A stretch of 64,000 bases of DNA, from assembly GCA_023375785.1 (NCBI GenBank), contig SZWC01008576.1, positions 35,367 to 99,366 on the forward strand, in the 5' to 3' direction. Shown in pieces: positions 35,881 to 48,153 of the stretch (its first letter is position 1; each line of letters opens with the position of its first letter). The notes under the pieces were generated by a model. That model saw only the letters and a program-made list of their open reading frames with translations. It searched no databases and was not told the origin of the DNA. The translations under genes were made by a program, and so were the position numbers. Source of the DNA: Penium margaritaceum (Eukaryota; Streptophyta; Zygnematophyceae; Desmidiales; Peniaceae).

Positions 35881-36420
35881 GCGTGTAAGTACGTATAAGT
35901 GGATATAAGTTCGTATAAGAGCGTGTAAGTGTGTGTAAGTGCGTGTAAGTACGTATAAGTGGATATAAGTTCGTATAAGAGCGTGTAAGTGTGTGTAAGT
36001 GCGTGTAAGTACGTATAAGTGGATATAAGTTCGTATAAGAGCGTGTAAGTGTGTGTAAGTGCGTGTAAGTACGTATAAGTGGATATAAGTTCGTATAAGA
36101 GCGTGTAAGTGTGTGTAAGTGCGTGTAAGTACGTATAAGTGGATATAAGTTCGTATAAGAGCGTGTAAGTGTGTGTAAGTGCGTGTAAGTACGTATAAGT
36201 GGATATAAGTTCGTATAAGAGCGTGTAAGTGTGTGTAAGTGCGTGTAAGTACGTATAAGTGGATATAAGTTCGTATAAGAGCGTGTAAGTGTGTGTAAGT
36301 GCGTGTAAGTACGTATAAGTGGATATAAGTTCGTATAAGAGCGTGTAAGTGTGTGTAAGTGCGTGTAAGTACGTATAAGTGGATATAAGTTCGTATAAGA
36401 GCGTGTAAGTGTGTGTAAGT
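35881..36420. repeat. 60-bp higher-order repeat, 9 identical copies
   Basis: Six decamers, including the rare GGATATAAGT and TCGTATAAGA, repeat nine times with no visible difference. A single copy with the same rare decamers lies at about 37061-37120, a likely relative of the amplified unit. This is the youngest-looking expansion in the window. Confidence 0.93.
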
Positions 36421-38230
36421 GCGTGTAAGTACGTGTAAGTGCGTGTAAGTATGTGTAAGTGCGTGTAAGTGCGTGTTAGTGCGTGTACGTTCGTGTAAGT
36501 GCGTATAAGTGCGTGTAAGTACGTGTAAGTGTGTGTAAGTGCGTGTAAGTTCGTGTAAGTGCGTGTAAGTACGTGTAAGTGCGTGTAAGTGCGTGTAAAT
36601 GCGTGTTAGTGTGTGTAAATATGTGTAAGTACGTGCAAGTGCGTGTGAGTGCCTGTAAGTGTGTGTTAGTGCTCGTAAGTATGTGTAAGTGCGTGTAAGT
36701 GCGTGTAAGTATGTGTAAGTTTGTGTAAGTATGTGTAAGTATGTGTAAGTACGTGTAAGTGCGTGTAAGTGCATGTAAGTACGTGTAAGTACGTGTAAGT
36801 GTGTGTTAATGCGTGTAAGTGTGTGTAAGTGCGTGTAAGTGCATGTAGGTACGTGTAAGTGCGTGTAAGTGCGTGTAAGTGCGTGTAAGTGCATGTAAGT
36901 ACGTGTAAGTACGTGTAAGTGTGTGTTAATGCGTGTAAGTGTGTGTAAGTGCGTGTAAGTGCATGTAGGTACGTGTAAGTGCGTGTAAGTGCACGTAATT
37001 TTGTGTAGGTGCATGTAAGTACGTGTAAGTGCGTGTAAGTATGTGTATGTGCGTGTAAGTGCGTGTAAGTACGTATAAGTGGATATAAGTTCGTATAAGA
37101 GCGTGTAAGTGTGTGTAAGTGCATGTAAGTGTGTGTAAGTGCTTGTAAATGCGTGTACGTTCGTGTAAGTGTGTGTAAGTGCGTGTAAGTACTTGTAAGT
37201 GCATGTAAGTACGTATAAGTACGTGTAAGTATGTGTAAGTGCATGTAAGTACGTGTAAGTGCGTGAGTTCGTGTAAGTGCGTGTTTGTACGTATAAGTGC
37301 GTGGAAGTGTGTGTAAGTGTATGTAAGTTTGTGTAAGTGCGTGTAAGCATGTGTAAGTGCGAATTCGTGCGTGTAAGTGCGTATAAGTGCGTGTAAGTGC
37401 GTGTAAGTTCGTGTAAGTATGTGTAAGTATGTGTAAATGTGTGTAAGCATGTGTAAGTGTGTGTAAGTGCGTGTAAGTGCGTGTAAGTACGTGTAAGTGC
37501 GTGTAAGTGCATGTAAGTTTGTGTAAGTGCGTGTAAGTGAGTGTAAGTGTGTGTAAGTATGTGTAAGTACGTGTAAGTGCGTGTAAGTGCATGTAAGTTT
37601 GTGTAAGTGCGTGTAAGTGAGTGTAAGTGTGTGTAAGTATGTGTAAGTGCGTACAAGTGCGTGTCAGTGCGTGTTTGTGCGTGTAAGTGAGCGTATGCAT
37701 GTATAAGTATGTCAAAGCACGTATAAGTGTGTATAAGTGTGTGTAAGTGCGTGTAAGTGTGTGTAAGTGCGTGTATGTGCGTTTAAGTGCGTGTAAGTGT
37801 GTGTAAATGTGTGTACCTTTGTGTAAGTGTGTGTAAGTGCGTGAAAGTGTGTGTATGTCTGTAAGTACGTATAAGTGCGTGTTAGTGTGTGTAAGTATGT
37901 GTAAGTGCGTGTTAGTTTGTATAATTGCATGTAAGTTTGTGTAAGTGCGTGTAGGCATATATAAGTGCGAGTTTGTGTGTGTAAGTGCGTGTAAGTGTGT
38001 GTAAGTCCGTTTAAGTACGTGTGAATACATGTAGGTGCGTGTAAGTGCGTGTAAGTGCGTGTAAGTGCATGTAAGTGCGTGTAAGTACGTGTAAGTGCAT
38101 GTAAGTATGTGTAAGTGCGTATACGTGTGTGTCGGTGCGTGTCAGTGCGTATAAGTGCGTGTAAGTGTGTGCAAGTGCATGTAAGTACGTGTAAGTGCGT
38201 GTAAGTGTGTGTAAGTACGTGTAATTGCGT

Positions 38231-38555
38231 GTAGGTACGTGTAAGTGTGTGTAAGTACGTGTAAGTTTGTATAAGTGCGTATAAGTGTGTATAAGTGTGT
38301 TTAAGTATGTGTAAGTATGTATAAGTGCGTGTAAGTACATGTAAGTGCGTGTAAGTGTGTGTAAGTACGTGTAAGTGCGTGTAAGTACGTGTAAGTGCGT
38401 GTAAGTACGTGTAAGTGCGTGTAGGTACGTGTAAGTGTGTGTAAGTACGTGTAAGTTTGTATAAGTGCGTATAAGTGTGTATAAGTGTGTTTAAGTATGT
38501 GTAAGTATGTATAAGTGCGTGTAAGTACATGTAAGTGCGTGTAAGTGTGTGTAAG
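38231..38555. repeat. 190-bp offset duplication within the satellite
   Basis: A segment beginning GTAGGTACGTGTAAG at 38231 recurs at 38421 with the same series of decamers through GTGTGTTTAAG and GTACATGTAAG. The offset is exactly 190 bp. Confidence 0.75.
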
Positions 38556-41500
38556 TGCATGTAAGTGTGTGTAAGTGCGTGTAAGTTTGTGTAAGTGTGT
38601 GTAAGTGCGTGTAAGTGCGTTCAAGTGCGTATAAGTGCGTGCAAGTGCGTGTATGTGCGTGTAAGTGCGTGTAAGTACAAATAAGTACGTGTAAGTACGT
38701 GTAAGAGCGAGTAAGTGCGTGTAAGTGCATGAAAGTACGTGTAAGTGCATGGAAGAGCATGTAAGTGCATGTAAGTGCGTGTAAGTACGTGTAAGCTTGT
38801 GTAAGTGCGTGTAAGTGCGTGTAAGTACGTCTAAGTGTGTGTAAGTCTGTGTAAGTGAGTATAAGTGCGGTTTAAGTTTGTGTAAGTGCGTGTAATTGCG
38901 TGTAAGTGCGTGTAAGTGCTTGTAAGTGCGTTCAAGTGCGTGTAAGTGCGTGAAAGTTTGTGTAAGTACTTGTAAGTGTATGTAAGTACAAGTAAGTGCG
39001 TGTAAGTACGTGTAAGTGCGAGCAAGTGCGTGTAAGTACGTGAAAGTACGTGTAACTGCGTGGAAGTGCATCTAAGTACATGTAGGTGTGTGTAAGTACG
39101 TGTAGGTTCGTATAAGTGCGTGTAAGTGCGTGTAAGTGCGTCTAAGTGTGTGTAAGTCCGTGTAAGTGAATACAAGTGTGGTTTAAGTTTGTGTAAGTGC
39201 TATAAGTGCATGTAAGTGCGTGTGAATGCATGTAAGTGCGTGTAAGTGCGTATAGGTACGTGTAACTGTGTGTAAGTGTGTGTAAGTGTGTGTATGTATG
39301 TATAAGTATGTAGAAGTGCGTGTAAGTACGTGTAAGTGCGTGTAAGTGCGTGTAAGTGCGTGTAAGTGCGTGTATGTGCGTATAAGTGCGTATAAGTGTG
39401 TGTAAGTGCGTGTAAGTTCGTGTAAGTGTGTGTAAGTGTGTGTAAGTGCGTGTAAGTATGTATAAGTGCATGTAAGTGCGTGTAAGTATGTGTAAGTGCG
39501 TGTAAGTGTGTGTAAGTGTGTGTAAGTGCTTGTAAGTATGTACAAGTGCGTGTGCGTATGTGTAAGTGCGTGTAAGTGTGTGTAAGTGCGTGTAAGTTTG
39601 TGTAAGTGTGTGTAAGTTCGTGTAAGTGTGTCTAAGTACGTGTAAGTGCGTATAAGTGCATGTAAGTACGTGTAAATGCGTGTAAGTGCGTGTAAGTGTG
39701 TGTAAGTGTGTATAAGTGTGTGTAAGTATGTGTAAGTGTGTGTAAGTGCATGTAAGTACGTGTAAGTGTGTGTAAGTGCGTGTAAGTGCGTGTAAGTACG
39801 TGTAAGTGCGTCTAAGTGCATGTAAGTTTATGTAAATGAGTTTAAGTGCTGTTGAAGTTTGTGTAACGCGTGGAAGTGCACATAAGTGCGTGTAAGTGCA
39901 GGTAAGTACATGTAAGTGCGTATAAGTGCGCGTAAGTGCGTGTAAGTATGGTTTAAGTGGGTGTAATTTTGTATGACTTCGTGTAAATGCATGTAAGTAT
40001 GTGTAAGTAAGTGTAAGTGCGTGTAAGTGCGTATAAGTGTGTGTAAGTGCATGTAAGTGCGTGTAAGTGGGTGTAAGTGCATCTAAGTACGTGTAAGTGT
40101 ATGTAAGTGCGTGTAAGTACGTATAAGTGCGTGTTATTACGTGTAAGTGTGTATAAGTGTGTGTACGTGCGTGTAAATGTGTGTAAGAACGTGTTAGTGC
40201 GTGTAGGTGCGTGTAAGTGTGTGTAAGTGTGTGTAAGTACGTGTAAGTATCTGTAAGTGCGTGTAAGTGCGTGGAAGTATGTATAAGTGTGTGTAAATAC
40301 GTGAAAGTACGTGTAAGTACGTCTAAGTACATGTACGTGCGTGGAGGTGCATGTAAGTGTGTGTAAGTACTTGTAAGTGTGTATAAGTGCGTGTAAGTGT
40401 GTATAAGTATGGTTTAAGTATGTGTAAGTTTGTGTAAGTTCGTGTAAGTGCGTGTAAGTACGTGTAAGTACGTGTAGGTGCGTGTAAAAGCGTATAGGTC
40501 CGTGTATGTGCGTGTAAGTACGTGTAAGTGTGTGTAAGTGTGTGCAAGTGCGTATAAGTGCATGTAAGTGTGTGTAAGTACGTGTATGTACGTGTAAGTG
40601 CGTGTAAGTACGTGTAAGTGCGTGTAAGTGCGTGTAAGTACGTGTAAGTGCGTGTAAGTGTGTGTAAGTGCGTGTAAGTAGTATAAGTGCGTGTTAGTGC
40701 GTGTAAGTATATATAAGTATGTGTAAGTGCGTATATTTGCGTGTCAGTGTGTGTAAGTGCGTGTAAGTGTGTGTATGTATGTATAAGTGTGTGTAAGTGC
40801 GTGTAAGTACATGTAAGTGCGTGTAAGTGCGTGTAAGTGCGTGAAAGTGTGTATAAGTATGTGTAAGTGTGTATAAGTGTGTGTAAGTGCGTGTAAGTTT
40901 GTGTAAGTACGTGTAAGTGTGTGTAAGTGTGTGTAAGTATGTATAAGTGCGTGTAAGTGTGTGTAAGTACGTGTAAGTGCGTGTAAGTGCGTATAAGTTT
41001 GTGTAAGTTTGTGTAAGTGTGTGTAAGTTTGTGTAAGTATGTGTATGTGCGTGTAAGTGCGTGTAAGTGCGTGTAAGTGCGTGTAAATGCGTGTGAGTGC
41101 ATGCAAGTGCGTGTAAGTACGTGCAAGTGCGTGTAAGTACGTGTAAGTGCGTATAACTTAGTGTAAATGCGTATAAGTGTGTGTAAGTACGTGTAAGTGT
41201 GTGTAAGTACATGTAAGTTCGTGTAGGTTTGTGTAAGTGCGTGTAAGTACGTGTAAGTGCATCTAAGTGCGTGTAAGTTTGTGTAAATGAGTTTAAGTGC
41301 TGTTGAAGTTCGTGTAACGCGTGTAAGTGCATGTAAGTGCATGTAAGTACATGTAAGTGCATGTAAGTGTGTGTAAGTGCGTATACGTGCGTGTAAGTAT
41401 GGTTTAAGTGGGTGTAATTTGGTATAAGATCGTGTAAATGCGTGTAAGTGTGTGTAAGTACGTGTAAGTACATGTAAGTGTGTGTAAGTGTGTGTAAGTG

Positions 41501-44500
41501 TGTATAAGTGCATGTATGTGCATGTAAGTGCATGTAAGTGCGTGTAAGTTTGTGTAAGTGCGTGTATGTATGTATAAGTGCGTGTTAGTACGTGTAAGTG
41601 TGTATAAGTGCGTATAAGAGTGTGTAAGTGTGTGTACGTGCATGTAAGTGCGTGTAAGTGCCTGTAGGTACGTGTAAGTGCGTGTAAGTGCTTGTAAGTG
41701 CTTGTAAGTGCGTGCAAGTACGTATAAGTGTGTGTAAGTGCGTGAAAGTGCGTGTAAGTGCGTCTAAGTGCGTGTACGTGCGTGGAAGTACATGTAAGTG
41801 TGTTTAAGTACTTGTAAGTGCGTGTACGTGTGTAAGTGTGTATGAGTACGGTTTAAGTGCGTGTAAGCTTGTGTAATTTCGTGTAAGTGCGTGTAAGTGC
41901 GTGTAAGTATGTGTAAGTGCGTGTAAGTGCGTGTAGGTGCGTGTAAGTGCGTAAAGGTGCATGTAAGTGCGTGTAAGTGCGTGTAAGTACGTGTAAGTGT
42001 GTGCAAGTGCGTATAAGTGCATGTAAGTGTGTGTAAGTACGTGTAAGTACGTGCAAGTGCGTGTGAGTGCGTGTAAGTGCATGTAAGTGCGTATAAGTGC
42101 GTGTAAGTGCGTGTAAGTCCGTATAAGTGCGTGTAAGTGCATGTAGGTGCGTGTAAGTACGTGCAAGTGCGTGTGAGTGCGTGTAAGTGCATGTAAGTGC
42201 GTATAAGTGCATGTAAGTACGTGTATGTCCGTATAAGTGCATGTAAGTGCATGTAGGTGCGTGTAAGTACATTTAACTGTGTGTAAGTACGTGCAAGTGC
42301 ATATAAGTGCGTGTAAGAGTGCGTAAGTACGTGTAAGTGTGTGTAAGTACGTGTAAGTGTGTGTAAGTACTTGTAAGTATGTGTAAGTACGTTTAAGTAC
42401 GTGTACGTGCATGTATGTGCATGTAAGTACATGTAAGTCCATATATGTGCGTGTCAGTTTGTGTAAGTGCGTTTAAGTGCGTGTAAGTGTGTGTAAGTGC
42501 ATGTAAGTGTGTGTAAGTGCGTGTAAGTACAAGTAAGTGCATGTACGTACGTGTAAGTGCGTGTAAGTACGTGTAAGTGTGTGTAAGTACGGTTTAAGCG
42601 GGTCTAATTTCGTGTAAGCTCGTGTGAATGCGTGTAAGTACATGTAAGTGTGTGTAAGTATGTGTAAGTACGTGTAAGTGCATGTAAGTGTCAGTAAGTG
42701 CGTGTAAGTACGTGTAAGTGCTTGTAAGCACGTGTAAGTGCATGTAAGTGCGTGTAAGTGCGTGTAAGTTTGTGTAAGTGTGTGTAAGTGTGTATAGGTG
42801 CATGTAAGTGTATGTAAGTGTGTGTAAATGAGTATAAGTGCAGTTTAAGCTCGTTTAAGTGCGTGTAAGTGTGTGTAAGTACGTGTAAGTACGTGTAAGT
42901 ATGTGTAAGTGTATATAAGTGCGTGTAAGTGCGGTTTAAGTGGGTGTAATTTTGTGTAAGTTCGTGTAAATGCATATAAGTGCATGTAAGTACGTGTAAG
43001 TGCGTGTAAGTGCGTGTAAGTGCGTATAAGTGCATGTAAGTGCATGCAAGTACGTGTAAGTGCATGTAGGTGCGTGTAAACGCATGTAAGTACGCATAAG
43101 TTAGTGTAGGTGCGTGTAAGTACGTATAAGTGTGTATAAGTACGTGTAAGTGCATGTAGGTGCGTGTAAACGCATGTAAGTACGCATAAGTTAGTGTAGG
43201 TGCGTGTAAGTACGTATAAGTGTGTATAAGTATGTGTAAGTGCGTGTAAGTGCGTGTAAGTAAATGTAAGTGCGTGTAAGTACGTGGAGGTGCGTATAAG
43301 TGCTTATAAGTACGTGTAAGTGAATGTAAGTGAATGTCAGTTGGTGTAAGTGCGTATAAGTATGTGTAATTGCGTGTAAGTTTGTGTAAGTACGTGTAAG
43401 TTTGAGTAAGTCCGTGTAAGCATGTGTAAGTGCGAGTTCGTGTGTCTAAGTGTGTATATATGCGTGTAAATGCATATATGTATGTATAAGTGCATGTAAG
43501 TGCGTGTAAGTATGTGTAAGTGTGTGTAAGTACGTGTAAGTACATGTAAGTGCATGTAAATGCGTGTATGTATGTGTAAGTACGTGTAAGTGTGTGTAAG
43601 TATGTGTAAGTGTATGTAAGTGTGTGTAAGTACGTATAAGTGCGTGTAAGTACGTACAAGTACGTGTAAGTTCATATAAGTGCGTGAAAGTGCGTGTAAG
43701 TGTGTGTAGGTATGTGTAAGTGCGTGTAAGTGCGTGTAAGTACGTGTAAGTGCGTGTAGGTACGTGTAAGTGCGTGTAAGTGTGTGTAAGTATGTGTAAG
43801 TGCGTGTAAGTGCGTGTAAGTGTGTACAAGTGCATATGAGTGTGTGTAAGTGCGTGTAAGTCATGTAAGTACGTGTAAGTGCGTGTAAGTGCGTGTAAGT
43901 GCGTAAAGGTGCATGTAAGTGCGTGTAAGTGCGTGTAAGTACGTGTAAGTACGTGTAGGTACGTGTAAGTGCGTGTAAGTGTGTGTAAGTATGTGTAAGT
44001 GCGTGTAAGTGCGTGTAAGTGTGTACAAGTGCATATGAGTGTGTGTAAGTGCGTGTAAGTCATGTAAGTACGTGTAAGTGCGTGTAAGTGCGTGTAAGTG
44101 CGTGTAAGTACGTGTAAGTGCGTGTAAGTATGTGTAAGTTTATTTGAGTTTGTGTAAGTGCATGTAAGAGGGTGTAAGTGTGTGTAAGTGCGTGTAAGTG
44201 TATGTAAGTGCGTGTAAGTGCGTGTAGGTACGTGTAAGTACGTTTAAGTGCGTGTAAGTGCGTGTAAGTATGCGTAAATGCATGTAAGTGTGTGTAAGTA
44301 CGTGTAAGTGCGTGGAAGTGCGAGTAAGTGTGAGTAAGTGCTTGTAAGTATGTGTAAGTGCGTGTAGGTATGTGTAAGTGTGTGTAAGTGCGTGTAAGTG
44401 CATGTAAGTGCATGTAAGTTCATATAAGTGCGTGTAAGTTTGTGTAAGTGTGTTTAAGTGCGTGTAAGTGGGTGTAAGTGTGTGTAAGTGTGTGTAAGTG

Positions 44501-47500
44501 CATGTTAGTGCAAGTATGTGCGTGTAAGTACGTGTAAGTGTGTGTAAGTGCGTGTAAGTACGTGTAAGTGCGTGTAAGTACGGTCTAAGTTGGTCTAATT
44601 TCGTGTTAGTTCATGTAAATGCGTGTATGTGTGTGTAAGTACGTGTAAGTACGTGTAAGTGCGTGTAAGTGTGTGTAAGTGTGTGTAACTGCGTGTAAGT
44701 TCTCATAAGCGCGTGTAAGTTCTCATAAGCGCATGTAAGTGCGTGTAAGTACGTGTAAGTGTGTGTAAGTTTGGGTAAGTGCGTGTAAGTGCGCGTAAGT
44801 GTGTATAAGTGCGTGTAAGTGCATGTAAGTACGTGTAAGTGCGTGTAAGTGTGTATAAGTGTGTGTAAGTGTGTGTAAGTACGTGTAAGTGTAAATAAGT
44901 GTGTGTTAGTATGTGTAAGTACGTGTAAGTACGTGTAAGTGCGTGTAAGTGCGTCTAAGTGCATGTAAGTACGTGTAAGTACGTGTAAGTGTGTATAAAT
45001 GAGTGTAAGTGTGGTTTAAGTTCGTATAAGTGGGTGTAAGTGTGTGTAAGTACGTGTAAGTGTGTAAAAGTGCGTATAAGTACGTGTAAGTACGGTTTAA
45101 GTGATTGTAGTTTTGTGTAAGTTTGCATAAATGCGTATAAGTGCATGTAAGTGCATGCAAGTATGTGTAAGTACGTGTAAGTGTGTGTAAGTGCATGTAA
45201 GTGCGTGTAAGTGCGTGTAAGTGCATGTAGGTACGTGTAAAAGCGTGTAAGTGTGCGTAAGTTTGTGTAGGTGCGTGTAAGAACGTGTAAGTGCGTGTAA
45301 GTATGTGTAAGTGCGTGTAAGAACGTGTAAGTTCGTATAATTAAGTGTATGTGTGTGTAAGTGCGTGGAAGTGCGTATAAGTGCTTATAAGTACGTGTAA
45401 TTTCGTGTAAGTGAATGTCAGTTCGTATAAGTGCGTATAATTGCGTATAAGAGCGTGTATGTATGTGTGTAAGTGCGTATAAGTGCTTGTAAGTACGTGT
45501 AATTTCGTGCAAGTATGTGTACGTTTAGGTAGGTACGTGTAAGAATGTGTAAGTGTGAGTTCGTTTGTGTAAGTACGTGTAAGTACGTGCAAGTACGTGT
45601 ATGTATGTATAAGTGTGTGTAAGTGCGTGTAAGTGCGGGTAAGTGTGTGTAAGTGTGTGTAAGTGTGTGTAAGTGCGTGTAAATGCGTGTAAGTGTGTGT
45701 AAGTGCATGTAAGTGTGTGTAAGTGCGTGTAAGTTCGTGTATGTACATGAAAGTGTGTGTAAGTGCGTGTAAATGCGTGTAAGTGTGTGTAAGTGCATGT
45801 AAGTGTGTGTAAGTGCGTGTAAGTTCGTGTATGTACATGAAAGTGTGTGTAAGTGCGTGTAAGTATGTGTAAGTACGTGTAAGTGCGTGTAAATACGTGT
45901 AAGTGCATGTAAGTGCGTGTAAGTATGTGTAATTGTGTGTAGGTGCGTGTAAGTGCATGTAAGTACATGTAAGTGTGTGTAAGTGCGTGTACGTTCGTGT
46001 ATGTGCATGAAAGTGTGTGAAAGTATGTGTAAGTATGTGTAAGTGCGTGTAAGTGCGTATAAGTGCGTGTAAGTGCATATAAGTGTGTATAAGTACGTTT
46101 AAGTGCGTCTAAGTGCCTGTAAGTGCGTGTGAGTACGTGTAACTGTGTGTAAGTATGTATCACTGCGTGTAAGTGCGTGTAAGTGCGGTTTAAGTGCGTG
46201 TAAGTTCGTGTAAGTTCTTTGTGTCAGTGTGTGTAAGTACATGTAAGTGCGTGTAAGTGCGTGTAAGTTCGTGTAAGTGTGTGTAAGTGCGTATAAGTGC
46301 ATGTAAGTGCGTGTAAGTACGTGTAAGTGCGTTTAAGTGCGAGTAAGTATGTATTAGTAAGTGTAAGTGTGTGTAAAAGCGTAAAAGTGTGTGTAAGTGC
46401 GTGTAATACGTGTAAGTGCGTGTAAGTATTTGTAAGTGCGTGCAAGTGCGTATAAGTACGTGTAAGTGTATGTAAGTATGTGTAAGTGCGTGTAGGTGCG
46501 TGTAAGTGCGTGTAGGTACATGTAAGTGTGTGTAAGTGCGTATAAGTGCGTGTAAGTGCGTGTAAGTATGTGTACGTGTGTGTAAGTGTGTGTAAGTGTG
46601 TGTAAGTGTGTGTAAGTACGTACAAGTACGTGTAAGTTCATGTGAGTGCGTGAAAGTGCGTTTAAGTGTGACTAAGTGCGTGTAAGTGCGTATAAGTGCG
46701 TGTAAGTGCGTTTAAGTGTGACTAAGTGCGTGTAAGTGCGTATAAGTGTGTGTAAGTGCGTATAAGTGCATGTAAGTGTGTGTAAGTGCACGTAGGTACG
46801 TGTAAGTACGTTTATGTACGTGTTAGTGTGTGTAAGTACGTGTAAGTGCGTATAAGAGTGTGTAAGTGCGTGTAAGTACGTATAAGTGTGTGTAAGTGCT
46901 TGTCAGTATGTGTAAGTGCGTGTAAGTACGTATAAGTGCATGTGAGTGCATGTAAGTGCGTGTAAGTACATGTAAGTTCGTGTAAGTACGTGTAAGTTTG
47001 TGTAAGTGCGTTAAAGTGCGTGTAAGTGCATGTAAGTACATGTAAGTTCGTGTAAGTACGTGTAAGTTTGTGTAAGTGCGTTAAAGTGCGTGTAAGTGCA
47101 TATAAGTAGGTGTAAATGTGTGTAAGTGTGTGTGAGTGCAAGTAAGTGCGTGTAAGTACGTGTACGTTCGTGTAAGTGCGTGTAAGTACGTGTAAGTGCG
47201 GTTTAAGTGGGTGTTATTTTGTGTACGTTCATGTAAATGCGTGTAAGTACGTATAAGTGCGTGTAAGTACGTATAAGTATGTATAAGTGCGTGTATGTGC
47301 ATGTAAGTGCGTGTAAGTGCGTGTAAGTGCTCGTAAGCACGTGTAAGTGCGTGTAAGTGTGTGTAAGTGTGTATAATTTTGTGTAAGTGCGTGTAAGTGC
47401 ATGTAAGTAGGTGTAAGTGGGTGTAAGTGCATGTAAGTGCGTGTAAGTGTGTATAAGTGCATGTAAGTGCATGTAAGTACGTGTAAGTGTGTGTAAGTAC

Positions 47501-47650
47501 GTGTAAGTGCATATAAGTGTGTGTAAGTGTGTGTACGTTTGTGTAAGTATGTGTAAGTGTGTGTAAGTGCGTGTAAGTGTGTATAAGTGCATGTAAGTTC
47601 GTGTAAGTATGTGTAAGTGCGTGTAAGTGCGTGTAAGTGCGTGTAAGTTG

Positions 47651-48153
47651 TGTCAGGAAAATGAGGGCACTGGAATAGGCAGAGGAGCAGGTGGTGAGGA
47701 AGTAGCCAGGAAGGAGCGGAAGGCTGACGGAGGATGACGTCACAGTAGCACTAGAAGTATACCGACAGGGGAGAATAGCGCGAGGAGCGAGAGCGACGAA
47801 GCGCTGATCATGAGCAATCAAGAGAGACACTGATAGTAAGGAAGCGAGGCTGATAGCCGAAGCGCGTTGATGCCGGGTACTGCGGTTCGGGTTCCTTGGA
47901 GGATGGATCCTTCAAGGAGTGTGAAATACAGGTGATGATTAGGCAACAGCTTAGAACTGATGGATAACTTAGCGGAGTCAATGATTAGTGTAATGAAGGC
48001 AACGGAGTGGGAAACGGCAATTGAGCGGAGGCAATCGATGAAGGATATTGAAGAGGCAATGACTGAGGAATGAATAACTGAGGCAATTGGGTACATGGAT
48101 CCTATTGCTATAAGTGCTAGTCTAGGGAGCTAGGTTACAAGTGTCTACACCCA
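47651..48153 (-). repeat. 3' LTR of element A (about 503 bp)
   Basis: Homologous to the LTRs at 58226, 59761 and 62989: the TGGGTGTAG start directly after the ORF stop, CAATTGCCTCAGT, TGACGTCATC, GTCAGCCTTCCGC and the CCTGACA end all match. It is clearly the most diverged of the set. Confidence 0.85.
47735..47742. promoter_or_regulatory. TGACGTCA palindrome in LTR A
   Basis: A perfect CRE/TGA-type site with ACGT core, about 90 bp from the LTR end. It is kept at the equivalent position in all the family's LTRs despite divergence around it. Plant bZIP proteins bind such sites, so it is a candidate LTR enhancer. Confidence 0.55.

Larger units (their letters stand above)
29514..47650. repeat. 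10-bp satellite array, block II
   Basis: The same GTGTAAGTGC family continues from block I for about 18 kb, with the same transition-type variants and GTTTAAGT markers (for example near 39950, 41401, 42594, 42934 and 47200). Local duplications include 60 bp (x9), 190 bp, about 199 bp (43861/44060) and 90 bp (43051-43230 and 45661-45840). The left edge is the copia LTR end and the right edge is the LTR of the second element, so blocks I, II and III were probably one array before insertion. Confidence 0.97.

Noticed and set aside
2862-47650. Very long minus-strand ORFs encoding a Thr/His/Leu/Tyr decapeptide repeat (up to about 630 codons)
   Set aside because: The decamer CACTTACACG has no stop in any minus frame, so open frames are automatic. 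Frames switch at every 11-mer marker, no start context or flanking gene structure exists, and variation is transition-driven without codon bias.
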